The position numbers and the translations under genes were made by a program. From Sphingobacterium thalpophilum (GTDB taxonomy: Bacteria > Bacteroidota > Bacteroidia > Sphingobacteriales > Sphingobacteriaceae), in assembly GCF_901482695.1 (NCBI RefSeq), contig NZ_LR590484.1, positions 1,054,001 to 1,118,000 on the forward strand: a DNA stretch of 64,000 nt, read 5' to 3'. Below, one piece after another: positions 8,124 to 17,029 of the stretch (position 1 is the first letter of the stretch; each line of letters begins with the position of its first letter). The notes beneath the pieces were generated by a model. The model ran no database searches, was not told the origin of the DNA, and saw only the letters and a list, made by a program, of their open reading frames with translations.

Positions 8124-9710
8124 GTGAACAGAAAACTAATTATTGGCACCCGGGGAAGTGTACTTGCTATGTGGCAGGCAAATTTTGTAAAAGACCGTTT
8201 GCAAGAAATCGGTATTGAAGCAGAATTGAAGGTTATCAAAACTCAAGGCGATATCATTCAACACCTCCGTTTAGACAAGCTGGAGGGCAAGGGATTTTTC
8301 ACGAAGGAGCTTGAAGAAGAGCTTTTGAGCGGAACGATTGATTTAGCGGTACACTCACATAAGGATTTACCAACCGTCAATCCGCCGGGGCTGATTATTG
8401 CCGCTGTCTCTGAACGCGAAGACCCCTCTGAACTATTGATCATCCATAAAGACTGTGTTGACATCAAGAAGCGCTTGTCCTTAAAGCACAATGCTACTGT
8501 TGGGACTTCATCCAACCGCAGAAAGGCTCAGATCTCGGCCCTTCGACCTGATTTAGAGTTTGATGACCTGCGTGGCAATCTGCAAACGCGGATGCAAAAA
8601 TTGCGCGACGAGCAATACGATGCCATTATTTTGGCTAAGGCGGGTATCAGTCGTATTGCGATGGACATTTCGGATTTCCATGTAGAGGAGATCCCGCCGG
8701 TGGAAATTATTCCCGCGCCGGCACAGGGTGTATTGGCCATCCAGATCCGGGAGTCGGACAAGGAGCTATTCGAGGCACTGCAGCCCATCAATGATGATGA
8801 GGTAGCCAGAACAATTTCTGTCGAACGTTTGGTACTGAACAAATTCGATGCCGGCTGTCATGCTCCACTTGGCTGTTACTGCCGTAAAACCGCTGATGCT
8901 TACGAAGCCTGGGCGTCTATCGCCGATACCAGTGAGGATTTTCCAGACCGGGTGTATCTCAAAGACTCCGATCCTACCCGTCTGGCGGAACGCATCTTCA
9001 GTAAATATGCGAAGGACCGCAAATTGCCGCAATCGGTTTTTATTTCGCGGGAGATCGATGAAAATTCGTATTTCGCCCGGGCAATGGCCAAACATAACAT
9101 TTCCATTGAGGGTCGTTCACTCATCAAAATATTTCCGATCATCAACAAATTAGACCCTTTTATTCTAAAACATGTAGATTGGATTATCTTTTCCAGCAAA
9201 AACGGGATTGAACACTTCTTCAATTTAGAACCGCGTCTGAGCAAAAAAACCAAAATAGCAGTGATTGGCCGCGGGTCCGAGGAGGTATTGCGTAAGTATG
9301 ACCGTGTAGCCGACTTTTCGGGAGATAGCGAAGGGATCAACATGGACGAAATCGCAAAGAAGTTTGCTGAACTCGCCAATGGCGGAACTGTTCTTATTCC
9401 ACGCGCAAAAGAGTCTTTGGAAACTATCCAGAAGGCGCTAAGTCCGGAAACGAAAATCATTAATATGCCGGTCTATGAAACCGTCCTGGAAGAAGACGTC
9501 GATCCCTCAAATGCCGAGGTGCTGGTATTTACCAGTCCCAGCAATGTTGAAGCTTATTTTGCGGACAACCTGCTGGAACCGGGGCAGAAGGTGATCTGTA
9601 TAGGTCGTTCCACCGGAGCAAAATTCGACGAGATGAACGTTCCCTATACATTGCCCTACTCTCCAGACGAGATCGGTCTTTCGGAGGCTATTTTTGGCTT
9701 AGAATATTAA
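8124..9710 (+). CDS. hemC: Fused hydroxymethylbilane synthase / uroporphyrinogen-III synthase (GTG start)
   Basis: One 528-aa chain with two consecutive heme enzymes. Residues ~1-300 are HemC (porphobilinogen deaminase): IGTRGSVLAMWQA at the N-terminus, AVHSHKDLPTVNPPG near 75, and dipyrromethane-binding C245 in AGCHAPLGC. Residues ~310-528 are HemD, weakly conserved as usual: IIFSSKNGIEHFF, AVIGRGSEEVL, VLVFTSPSNVEAYF, VICIGRSTGAKF. Fusion would pass unstable hydroxymethylbilane straight to the cyclising enzyme. The frame starts at GTG 8124 where HemC similarity begins. hemB follows after 54 bp. Confidence 0.95.
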   Translation: MNRKLIIGTRGSVLAMWQANFVKDRLQEIGIEAELKVIKTQGDIIQHLRLDKLEGKGFFTKELEEELLSGTIDLAVHSHKDLPTVNPPGLIIAAVSEREDPSELLIIHKDCVDIKKRLSLKHNATVGTSSNRRKAQISALRPDLEFDDLRGNLQTRMQKLRDEQYDAIILAKAGISRIAMDISDFHVEEIPPVEIIPAPAQGVLAIQIRESDKELFEALQPINDDEVARTISVERLVLNKFDAGCHAPLGCYCRKTADAYEAWASIADTSEDFPDRVYLKDSDPTRLAERIFSKYAKDRKLPQSVFISREIDENSYFARAMAKHNISIEGRSLIKIFPIINKLDPFILKHVDWIIFSSKNGIEHFFNLEPRLSKKTKIAVIGRGSEEVLRKYDRVADFSGDSEGINMDEIAKKFAELANGGTVLIPRAKESLETIQKALSPETKIINMPVYETVLEEDVDPSNAEVLVFTSPSNVEAYFADNLLEPGQKVICIGRSTGAKFDEMNVPYTLPYSPDEIGLSEAIFGLEY

Positions 9711-9764
9711 CGATACCAGGTATCAATAGGTACCGAAACAATATTAATAAATAAATTAAACATA

Positions 9765-10733
9765 ATGTTACAACGTCCGAGAAGAAATCGTAAATCTGCC
9801 GTGATTCGCGACATGATTCAAGAGACACGTTTAGACGCGTCAAATTTGATTTTTCCATTATTTATTGTCGATGGTGAAAATCAAAAAACCGAGGTTAAAT
9901 CCATGCCGGGCATCTATCGTTATTCCATAGATAATTTGCTGAAAGAAGTAGAAAGCTGCCTCAAGCTTGGCTTGCGCTCCTTCGACCTGTTTCCTAATAT
10001 CGAAGAGTCCCTAAAAGACAAATACGCTACAGAAAGTCATCGCGAAGGCAGTTTATACCTGCGTGCCATTGCCGCAGTAAAGAAAAATTTTCCCGAAGCT
10101 TGTATTGTGACTGACGTAGCAATGGACCCTTACAGTAGCGATGGCCACGATGGGATCGTTGAAAATGGAGAAATCCTAAACGATGAGACTTTGGAAGTCC
10201 TCGGGAAAATGGCACTCGCACATGCACAATCCGGCGCTGATATTATTGCGCCTTCAGATATGATGGATGGCCGTATCGGTTATATCCGCGAACTGCTGGA
10301 CCACAATGGTTTTACGAATGTCTCATTGATGTCCTACACCGCAAAATATGCATCGGCATATTACGGACCATTTAGGGATGCTTTGGGCTCAGCGCCAAAA
10401 CATGGGGATAAAAAAACCTACCAGATGAACCCGGCAAACGCAAAGGAAGCACTGATCGAAGCACAACTTGACGTACAGGAAGGCGCGGACTTCCTCATGG
10501 TCAAACCAGGACTTCCGTATCTGGATATCGTGAAATTATTAGCGGACAACTTTGATCTTCCTATCGCAGTATATAATGTCAGCGGTGAATATGCCATGTT
10601 GAAGGCTGCTATACAGAACGGTTGGTTAGATGAACGTGTTATTTTAGAAACGTTATTGAGCTTTCGCCGCGCGGGTGCTACAGCAATCTTGTCCTACCAT
10701 TCAAAGGAAGTACTTGAAAAAGGCTTTATTTAG
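9765..10733 (+). CDS. hemB: Delta-aminolevulinic acid dehydratase (porphobilinogen synthase)
   Basis: Condenses two 5-aminolevulinates to porphobilinogen. The 322-aa size is normal. Schiff-base lysines are K194 (SYTAKYASAYYGPFRDA) and K247 (FLMVKPGLPYLD). The metal loop reads DVAMDPYSSDGHDG, lacking the Cys triad of zinc enzymes, so this should be the Mg-type, Zn-independent form. It lies between hemCD and hemL, 21 bp before hemL, in a plus-strand heme run. Confidence 0.97.
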   Translation: MLQRPRRNRKSAVIRDMIQETRLDASNLIFPLFIVDGENQKTEVKSMPGIYRYSIDNLLKEVESCLKLGLRSFDLFPNIEESLKDKYATESHREGSLYLRAIAAVKKNFPEACIVTDVAMDPYSSDGHDGIVENGEILNDETLEVLGKMALAHAQSGADIIAPSDMMDGRIGYIRELLDHNGFTNVSLMSYTAKYASAYYGPFRDALGSAPKHGDKKTYQMNPANAKEALIEAQLDVQEGADFLMVKPGLPYLDIVKLLADNFDLPIAVYNVSGEYAMLKAAIQNGWLDERVILETLLSFRRAGATAILSYHSKEVLEKGFI

Positions 10734-10754
10734 TATTCACTTTTAATTTCTGAA

Positions 10755-12065
10755 ATGCAAACACCTGATATATCAAGAGCAAAATCTGCTGAATTATTTG
10801 AAAAAGCAAAACAGTACTTTCCTGGCGGCGTAAACTCACCCGTTAGGGCCTTTAAATCGGTATACGGTACACCCTTATTTATTGAACGGGGTGACAAAGC
10901 ACACCTATGGGATGCAGATGGGAATCAGTTTATAGACTTTTGCTGTTCCTGGGGTCCCTTGATTTTAGGGCACAACAATGATCAAGTCCGTGAAGCAGTT
11001 GCTGCTCAACTCAGCAAAGGCTTAAGTTTTGGAGCACCTACAGCCTTAGAAAACGAACTTGCAGAACTGATTATCGAAAATAACAAGTATATCGAGAAAA
11101 TCCGCTTTGTCAGTTCGGGCACGGAAGCTGTTATGTCCGCCATCCGTCTGGCAAGAGGATTTACAAAACGGGATAAAATCATCAAGTTCGACGGTTGCTA
11201 TCATGGACATTCAGATTCCCTGCTGGTCAAAGCCGGTTCAGGACTGGTTACTTTTGGAGAAACGTCTTCTGCAGGCGTCCCAAAAGCATTTGCCGACGAG
11301 ACCATCGTTATTGAACTGAATGATACAGCGGCACTGGAAGCTGCTTTTGCAGAATTTAAAGGACAGGTTGCCGCCGTTATTATTGAAGGTATACCAGCCA
11401 ACAACGGGCTCTTATTGCAGACCAAGGAGTATATGCACTTTTTGCGCGAGATCACCAAAACCAATGGAACGATGCTGATCCTGGACGAAGTTATTACAGG
11501 ATTCCGCCTTGGATTTGAGGGGGCCGCTGCTTATTACGATATCCAACCAGATATCATCACCTATGGCAAGATCATCGGCGGTGGCATGCCAGTAGGGGCC
11601 TACGGTGCATCCAGAGAGCTTATGGCCTGCATATCTCCGGACGGCGCAGTGTATCAGGCAGGTACTTTATCCGGTAATCCGGTTGCAATGGCAGCAGGTA
11701 TTGCAGCGTTGAAGATTCTGGCACAAAAGGATTTTTATACTAACCTGAATGCCAAGACCGCAACATTTGTACAGGATATCCGTTCCTACATAGCGGAAAA
11801 AGGCTATCAGGTTCAGCTCTTTAGCGTGGCTTCAATTTTCTGGTTTGCCTTTACCGAACAACAGGATATAAAAAAAGCCAGCGAGATCAATCCCGCCTCC
11901 ATGGACGCGTATAAGATCATGCATCGCGAATTGTTAAATCGCGGGGTGTATTTTGGTCCATCCGGCTACGAAGTCGGCTTCATATCGGAAGCGCATACGG
12001 AATCCGATCTGGATACCGCGAAGAAGCATATTTTTGAGGCTTTGGATATTGTTTTCAACGGTTAA
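10755..12065 (+). CDS. hemL: Glutamate-1-semialdehyde 2,1-aminomutase
   Basis: PLP enzyme converting glutamate-1-semialdehyde, the product of HemA, into 5-aminolevulinate for HemB. It has 436 aa as usual. Features: GGVNSPVRAF near residue 24, the PLP phosphate-binding SSGTEAVMSAIRLARG near 120, DEVITGFR, and the PLP lysine K272 in YGKIIGGGMPVGA. It is the last gene of the heme run and is followed by a strong hairpin. hemE and later heme genes are absent from the cluster. Confidence 0.97.
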   Translation: MQTPDISRAKSAELFEKAKQYFPGGVNSPVRAFKSVYGTPLFIERGDKAHLWDADGNQFIDFCCSWGPLILGHNNDQVREAVAAQLSKGLSFGAPTALENELAELIIENNKYIEKIRFVSSGTEAVMSAIRLARGFTKRDKIIKFDGCYHGHSDSLLVKAGSGLVTFGETSSAGVPKAFADETIVIELNDTAALEAAFAEFKGQVAAVIIEGIPANNGLLLQTKEYMHFLREITKTNGTMLILDEVITGFRLGFEGAAAYYDIQPDIITYGKIIGGGMPVGAYGASRELMACISPDGAVYQAGTLSGNPVAMAAGIAALKILAQKDFYTNLNAKTATFVQDIRSYIAEKGYQVQLFSVASIFWFAFTEQQDIKKASEINPASMDAYKIMHRELLNRGVYFGPSGYEVGFISEAHTESDLDTAKKHIFEALDIVFNG

Positions 12066-12073
12066 AAAGAGCC

Positions 12074-12119
12074 TCAAAAAGCAAATGCCCCAAAAGAATT
12101 TGGGGCATTTGCTTTTTGA
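12074..12119. terminator. Terminator after hemL
   Basis: 21-bp perfect stem (12074-12094 with 12099-12119) around loop AGAA, core GCAAATGCCCC/GGGGCATTTGC, flanked by A5 and T5 runs. It can act on both strands and lies 8 bp after the hemL stop. Confidence 0.85.
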
Positions 12120-12158
12120 TCAATATACCATAGGTGTAGGCATATAGAATCTGCAATC

Positions 12159-12734
12159 TCAGAGCTCGATTTGATGCGTCCCACTGGTATCCACCCATGT
12201 GTTCGCCAATTTTTTATCCTTCGTTTTGATCTTATTCAATCCCTGTATAATCTCGTCAAGTGAAAACTTGCCCTTGATATCCATAAAGACGCTCTCGTCG
12301 CCTTCGTCCTGCACGAATAGTGAGACCCTGTTAATCATGTTATCTTTGTCAATACGCGCATGCAATGAAATCTCTTCCCCTTCGCTATTGACGACAAGCA
12401 GCTCCTCAAACTTATTTTTCTTCAGATACTTGTGATAATCTGCCAGAATCAGCTTACTTTTTTCGCGCTCATTATTGGATAGTGTCATCATCCGGAATTT
12501 CTTCAATTTTTTAACAATCGCTGCCATCGCCTGGGTGTCGGCATCATTATCATCTTGTAGCGCTTTTTTAATAAAAGGTTTTGTTAACCACATAGGCAGG
12601 CTGATCGCTACAATTTCGGCATCTCGCGAAACATTGGACCCTCTCACGAATTCCATGTTAGCCCCCTTTTTCACGATGCAGGACTGCAACAAAAACAGCA
12701 ATCCAAATAGGTGTAATACAGTTAGTCTTTTCAT
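12159..12734 (-). CDS. DUF4252 lipoprotein
   Basis: A 191-aa exported protein with a lipoprotein signal (MKRLTVLHLFGLLFLLQSC, lipid on C19) followed by a DUF4252-type region: short helices, KKFRMMTLSNNEREKS and a glycine-poor beta section ending in LDEIIQGLN. DUF4252 proteins are abundant in Bacteroidota and of unknown function. It lies 5 bp after the next DUF4252 gene and is the last gene of a sigma / anti-sigma operon, which suggests an output or sensor of that envelope response. That role is inference. Confidence 0.75.
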   Translation of the reverse strand: MKRLTVLHLFGLLFLLQSCIVKKGANMEFVRGSNVSRDAEIVAISLPMWLTKPFIKKALQDDNDADTQAMAAIVKKLKKFRMMTLSNNEREKSKLILADYHKYLKKNKFEELLVVNSEGEEISLHARIDKDNMINRVSLFVQDEGDESVFMDIKGKFSLDEIIQGLNKIKTKDKKLANTWVDTSGTHQIEL

Positions 12735-12739
12735 AACCG

Positions 12740-13231
12740 TTATTTTTTCTTATTGTTTTCATTCACCAGGCTAGTTACCTCCCGTAGCGGTATCGCCCCG
12801 TCCAAAATCATAAAGAGATTTTGTCCATCACCGTTGATCGTCAACAGTAAGTTGTTAAGAATATCCGCATTCGACTCTATATTCTCGGCCAGAAAGCGGA
12901 TGTCCTCCCCCTCACTGTTCATCGACATCAGCTCTTCATACTTTAGGTTAGAGACAGCATCTCGGATGACTGAAGTCAAATTTTTGTCCTCACCATCTTC
13001 GACGATCAGCATACGCAAGGACTTAACATTCTTGAGCAAGGGGGAAATTTTCTGTAAATCTTCGTCATCTATCTTTAAATTTCCCAATATTTTGAACATC
13101 GGAGCTCCAATTTTAAGTGTAGTAACTCCCTTTTTACCCTGATACTGTTCAAATAGTTTATCTAATTTCGAAATCTGTGCATTTGCCATACTTGCTGCAA
13201 GTAAAAGGCATGCTATTAAAAACCCCTTCAT
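12740..13231 (-). CDS. DUF4252 exported protein
   Basis: A 163-aa secreted protein with a standard signal peptide (MKGFLIACLLLAASMANAQ, cleavage after residue 18) and the DUF4252 body, similar in plan to its downstream neighbour: LRMLIVEDGEDKNL, EELMSMNSEGEDIRFLAE, ILDGAIPLREVTSLV. Unlike the neighbour it lacks a lipobox, so one paralogue would be free in the periplasm and the other lipid-anchored. It is 7 bp from the anti-sigma-like gene upstream. Confidence 0.75.
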   Translation of the reverse strand: MKGFLIACLLLAASMANAQISKLDKLFEQYQGKKGVTTLKIGAPMFKILGNLKIDDEDLQKISPLLKNVKSLRMLIVEDGEDKNLTSVIRDAVSNLKYEELMSMNSEGEDIRFLAENIESNADILNNLLLTINGDGQNLFMILDGAIPLREVTSLVNENNKKK

Positions 13232-13238
13232 ATTATTT

Positions 13239-13925
13239 TTAGTTTATCGTTATCGACATTTGTTTGATATTCATCGCTTTATCCATCCCATTTTCCAGAT
13301 TGTTTGCCAGCAATCCCAAGGATTTCAGGGTTAATTCCACTGCTTCCTCTTCGTTTGCTACCGGTTTGCCATTTAGCACTACATAGTCAGCTTGATACCC
13401 GTCGGAACTTGACAGGCCTTCGCTGCTCTCATGCTCCCTCCCTCTGGCTTCTGCCCGTTTGCCTTGGTACCTCTTTTTCGGAGGCTGCTCTGTTCGCACT
13501 GCAGTCCGCTGCTCTACTACAATCTCCTTATTGTCCTGAGGAGTCTTGGCAGTCACTTCTTCCACCGATTCCGCCCGTGCTCCGACGTTTGGCCGCACAT
13601 CTCTATGAACAAATACTGGTGCCGTGGAAGGAGGCTGATTTTGATTCATATAAAATATCATTCCAATAGTCATGAAGATGACTGCCGCAGCGGCATATTT
13701 CACCCATACGCTCTTCCACCACGGGACAGTGACTACATTTCGGTCTTGCGTCTGCTCTACAAAATCCTCAAATGACCAATCCATCTCTACCTTCTTTTCC
13801 TGATCCAATATCCGGAAAAAGAAATCATTCGATTTTTTCAGTTCGTCCTCTTCTTCCAAAGAAGATTTGCCTCCGAAGTATTTGTCTCTTAGCTCCTTTA
13901 ATCTGCTGTTTTCCATCATTCTCAA
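13239..13925 (-). CDS. Membrane anti-sigma-like protein
   Basis: A 228-aa protein with a charged cytosolic N-terminus (about 1-72), one transmembrane helix around residues 75-95 (VKYAAAAVIFMTIGMIFYMN) and a low-complexity, K/R/E-rich periplasmic tail. It follows the ECF sigma gene by 27 bp, the usual place for its anti-sigma factor. No FecR or zinc-finger (HxxxCxxC) motif is visible. The assignment rests on topology and position. Confidence 0.6.
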   Translation of the reverse strand: MRMMENSRLKELRDKYFGGKSSLEEEDELKKSNDFFFRILDQEKKVEMDWSFEDFVEQTQDRNVVTVPWWKSVWVKYAAAAVIFMTIGMIFYMNQNQPPSTAPVFVHRDVRPNVGARAESVEEVTAKTPQDNKEIVVEQRTAVRTEQPPKKRYQGKRAEARGREHESSEGLSSSDGYQADYVVLNGKPVANEEEAVELTLKSLGLLANNLENGMDKAMNIKQMSITIN

Positions 13926-13952
13926 TTTGATATGTAAAAATGACCGAAGCGA

Positions 13953-14474
13953 TTAGGTTCCTTTCCTACTGGAATAGATCCTGGCGCTTTCATAATCAAA
14001 TAATTTTGTCAGTTGTTCTCTGACTCTTTGTCTGGCGCGCATCAAATTGACACGCACGGCAGACTCTCCCATGTCCAAGACTTCTGCTATTTCCGCAATA
14101 TCGTAGTCTTCGACATCGCGGAGGTGCATAACCAGCCTTTGTTTTTCGGGTAAGGAATTGACCATCTCCAAAATAATCTCTTTGGTATTTCCAACCCTAC
14201 TCTCTGTCATTCCGATGATCTGTTGGCGCTCCGCGAAGTCAGACCGCACTTTATCCCGTTTGATACGGTTCAGCGCTTCATTTTTCACACTTTGCATGCA
14301 GAAAGCCTCCAGATTACTGTATTGATGCAGTCTATCTTTCCATTGCCACAGTTTCATCATCACGTTCTGTACGGCGTCGAATGCCTCCTCCTCATCAACC
14401 AAGATCCGTTTCGCAAAGCGAAATAGCTTATCCTTATGGACGAAAACGGTATTTTTAAATTGCTCTTGGTTCAT
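13953..14474 (-). CDS. ECF-type RNA polymerase sigma factor
   Basis: A 173-aa sigma-70 family protein with only regions 2 and 4. Region 2 is near residues 15-60 (AKRILVDEEEAFDAVQNVMM, KLWQWKDRL), region 4 near 110-160 (LPEKQRLVMHLRDVEDYDI, IAEVLDMGESAVRVNLMRAR). No FecI-type context (FecR, TonB receptor) is adjacent; instead an anti-sigma-like gene and two DUF4252 genes follow on the same strand with short gaps (27, 7 and 5 bp), forming a four-gene operon. Confidence 0.9.
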   Translation of the reverse strand: MNQEQFKNTVFVHKDKLFRFAKRILVDEEEAFDAVQNVMMKLWQWKDRLHQYSNLEAFCMQSVKNEALNRIKRDKVRSDFAERQQIIGMTESRVGNTKEIILEMVNSLPEKQRLVMHLRDVEDYDIAEIAEVLDMGESAVRVNLMRARQRVREQLTKLFDYESARIYSSRKGT

Positions 14475-14803
14475 GTATTATTCGCTTAAAGATTCCATCA
14501 CGGACACTGGCCACTCATTTTTCCACCTGTTTTCAATCCCCTGATCCTGCCTGTTCCATTTATTAGCAAGACATCTGAAGAGACCAAGCTATTACATCTA
14601 CTGTCCTTTTTTTTATAAAAAAAATCAATCTATCTAATTGACAGCCACTTAACGGCTCCAGGAAATTTTATATTTTCAGTATACAAAAGGCAAATGGATC
14701 TTTTTGTCCGTGCAAGATGGTGTTTTTTGTGGACACGACAAACAAAATCAGTGTCTAAATTGTTTTAAGATACTGAGTAATAAAAACTTAAATATAAACA
14801 ATT
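14475..14803. other. Divergent intergenic region of the sigma operon and a lipoprotein gene
   Basis: 329 bp between the divergently read sigma factor and lipoprotein genes. AT-rich with T and A runs near 14607-14628. I find no exact TAnnTTTG box for either gene, which leaves room for an alternative promoter such as an ECF autoregulated one. No hairpin or RNA gene stands out. Confidence 0.4.
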
Positions 14804-15640
14804 ATGAAGTACTACAAAATTACTGGCATCACTGCCGGACTAGCCCTGTTAATTGGAACAGTAGGCTGTAATAACTCTAGCCATAAAAGTGCAGACAGTG
14901 CAGATTCGACAGAGAATACGGACACATTGATGGCTCAGAATATGGATTCGATATCCGTTACGCCAATTGCAGACTCCAAAGAATTTCCAGGGGCCACACT
15001 TCAGATCGCTTCTATAAGCTCCGAGAAGGCAGGTGCCGATTCAGCAAAAGTGACGGTAAAATATGAGGTAAAAAACTTTAAACTAACAGAAATGACTAAC
15101 GATGCGCATGCCGCCCACATGGCCAATTCGCATGACGGACAGCATATTCACTTTATCTTGGATAATAAACCCTATACGGCGTTATATAAACCTGAACACA
15201 GCGTCACGGTACCGCTAAACTCGGAACATTACCTACTTTCTTTCCTGTCGAGATCGTACCATGAGTCAATTAAAACTCCGGAAGCTTCGAAATTACTCAA
15301 ATTTAAGATTGATGCAACCGGGAAATTAACACAGGAGTCTGTACCAAAAGATCCTGCCTTGTTCTACTCCCGTCCAAAGGGGGAGTACAAAGGGGATGAG
15401 ACAAAAAATCTCTTATTGGATTTTTATCTCGTCAATACTGACCTTAAGGGAGATGGAAACAAGGTCATTGCCACAATCAACGGGCAGACTTTTACCTTAG
15501 ATAAATGGGGACCATACGAGATAAAGGGATTACCGATGGGTAGCAATAAAGTTAAGTTGACACTGGTCGATAAGGAAGGGAACGCTATCACGGGTGACAA
15601 TATCTCCATAGAACGGGATATTACGCTATCAGAAAAATAA
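14804..15640 (+). CDS. His/Met-rich exported lipoprotein, unknown function
   Basis: A 278-aa lipoprotein: signal plus lipobox ending GTVGC (C22), a Ser/Asp-rich linker, then a beta-rich body. Residues ~102-117 read HAAHMANSHDGQHIHF, with five His and one Met, followed by ILDNKPYTALYKP. The GQHIHFILDN pattern resembles DUF4399-type domains, and the His/Met density suggests metal binding; both are inference. It is monocistronic with a terminator directly after and lies divergent from the sigma operon. Confidence 0.65.
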   Translation: MKYYKITGITAGLALLIGTVGCNNSSHKSADSADSTENTDTLMAQNMDSISVTPIADSKEFPGATLQIASISSEKAGADSAKVTVKYEVKNFKLTEMTNDAHAAHMANSHDGQHIHFILDNKPYTALYKPEHSVTVPLNSEHYLLSFLSRSYHESIKTPEASKLLKFKIDATGKLTQESVPKDPALFYSRPKGEYKGDETKNLLLDFYLVNTDLKGDGNKVIATINGQTFTLDKWGPYEIKGLPMGSNKVKLTLVDKEGNAITGDNISIERDITLSEK

Positions 15641-15646
15641 AAAAAG

Positions 15647-15676
15647 AAGAGCCGCAATGATTTGCGGCTCTTTGTT
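15647..15676 (+). terminator. Terminator after the lipoprotein gene
   Basis: AAGAGCCGCAA (15647-15657), loop TGAT, TTGCGGCTCTT (15662-15672), then a short T-run. An A-rich stretch precedes it, so it may also serve the converging DUF3472 gene. Confidence 0.8.
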
Positions 15677-15733
15677 ACCGATCAGTAGCTGATCTGCCGT
15701 TAGTTACATTAATAATAAAGGCTATTCTTATCA

Positions 15734-17029
15734 TTACGGCAATCGATCAAAATCAATGTTTGGCGCAGTATTTTTATTCGCCATTTGAAATGTGGTACCG
15801 GGCTTCACGATCTCATTGAAGAAGCCCCCGTTCTGTAAAAAATATCCACTGGTGGTGACCCCTCCTATCGCATCGATGCGCTGGTTGGCCCGGTAAGTAT
15901 TATCGACACTGAAGGAGGCCGATTGTACAGGCTTCCATTGACCATCGTATACCCACTGATTTTTAAACTCGACTCGTCTGCCTAGGTGGCCTTGATTGGG
16001 GTTAAAATTTTCAAGGAAACTATGGAAACGTTTCAGATAGGTATCTGTTTTGGGACGTTTAAAGCTGGCGATGAGATTCCATGTGTTTTCTTCAGGAACG
16101 AAAAACCATGCTGTATAATCCGTATTACCCTTTCCGTCGGGAACGCCCTTAAGCAAGAACTTATAGGTTTCACCGGCCTTCCAAAAATATTTACGATAGC
16201 TCTGACCGCCTGAGCCTTCATTGCCAAATTCGCCGGTATGGACATCTTTCCCTTTCTTCAGCAGATGGATCTTCTGGTCTTCAGGAATACTTTGAGGATC
16301 GTCCGTATGAAAAGGACTCCAGACAGAGAACAATATCCGTCGCTCCGTTTCAGAGTTAACCTGAATGCCAAAATACCCTTCTCCAAATCCGTTAGCCATA
16401 AAATATGAACCGACTTTATCTTCTCCCTCGGGCACTTTCAGTTCATTATAATAATAGCTGACATTTGCTGCTGTAGGTAGATTGTAATTCAGATGGCAGG
16501 ATGGTCCCCTGCGTGACCAATAGTAGTAATCGGGATCATTGGAATAAATGAGTCCACCGGCCGCAGCTTCGCCCTGAACCAACAGTTCCTTGACGTCAGC
16601 AAAATTATTGCCGGATTTGCTTACACCTTTCAAGTTGACCTGTACATAACCGGGCTCATTTACCTGGAGCAATAGCGGCGCGGTTGGTGCAAATGTGCTT
16701 CCAGCAATTTTCAATCTCGTCTTTTTACCTAGGGCAGTTAGTTCGATTGTTGCTTTGTTTCCATCAGAACTCCTGGCATTAAGTCTTAATTCGAGCCTAC
16801 CAGCCCTCTGCACCCTGAAATACACCGAGGCTATCGCCTCGCCACTGGACCATTTTACAAGGCCATTGCGCCCTGAGATCTCGGTTTTACTTTGTTGGCC
16901 CGCAGTTATAAACGCATTGCCCGCTAGTGGCACTGCGTATACCTGACTGCTCGTCTGGGCCCTAACACCTAACGAAAAATAAAATAAAGCACTAATTAAT
17001 AAATACTGAATTAAAAGTTGTCTTTTCAT
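15734..17029 (-). CDS. Secreted DUF5077-DUF3472 protein
   Basis: A 431-aa protein with a signal peptide (cleavage after GVRAQ near residue 25). Residues ~30-150 look like the beta-sandwich DUF5077 module (YAVPLAGNAFITAG ... GYVQVNLKG), and ~155-425 like DUF3472 (DYYYWSRRGPSCHLNY, SYYYNELKVPEGEDKVGSY, GYFGIQVNSETERRILFSVW). Such proteins in Bacteroidota are thought to bind or process carbohydrates, but no catalytic residue can be named. Single gene; no SusCD pair nearby. Confidence 0.75.
   Translation of the reverse strand: MKRQLLIQYLLISALFYFSLGVRAQTSSQVYAVPLAGNAFITAGQQSKTEISGRNGLVKWSSGEAIASVYFRVQRAGRLELRLNARSSDGNKATIELTALGKKTRLKIAGSTFAPTAPLLLQVNEPGYVQVNLKGVSKSGNNFADVKELLVQGEAAAGGLIYSNDPDYYYWSRRGPSCHLNYNLPTAANVSYYYNELKVPEGEDKVGSYFMANGFGEGYFGIQVNSETERRILFSVWSPFHTDDPQSIPEDQKIHLLKKGKDVHTGEFGNEGSGGQSYRKYFWKAGETYKFLLKGVPDGKGNTDYTAWFFVPEENTWNLIASFKRPKTDTYLKRFHSFLENFNPNQGHLGRRVEFKNQWVYDGQWKPVQSASFSVDNTYRANQRIDAIGGVTTSGYFLQNGGFFNEIVKPGTTFQMANKNTAPNIDFDRLP

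Noticed and set aside
9712..9724. Small palindrome GATACC-A-GGTATC between hemCD and hemB
   Set aside because: Too short to be meaningful in an AT-rich gap and not followed by a T-run.
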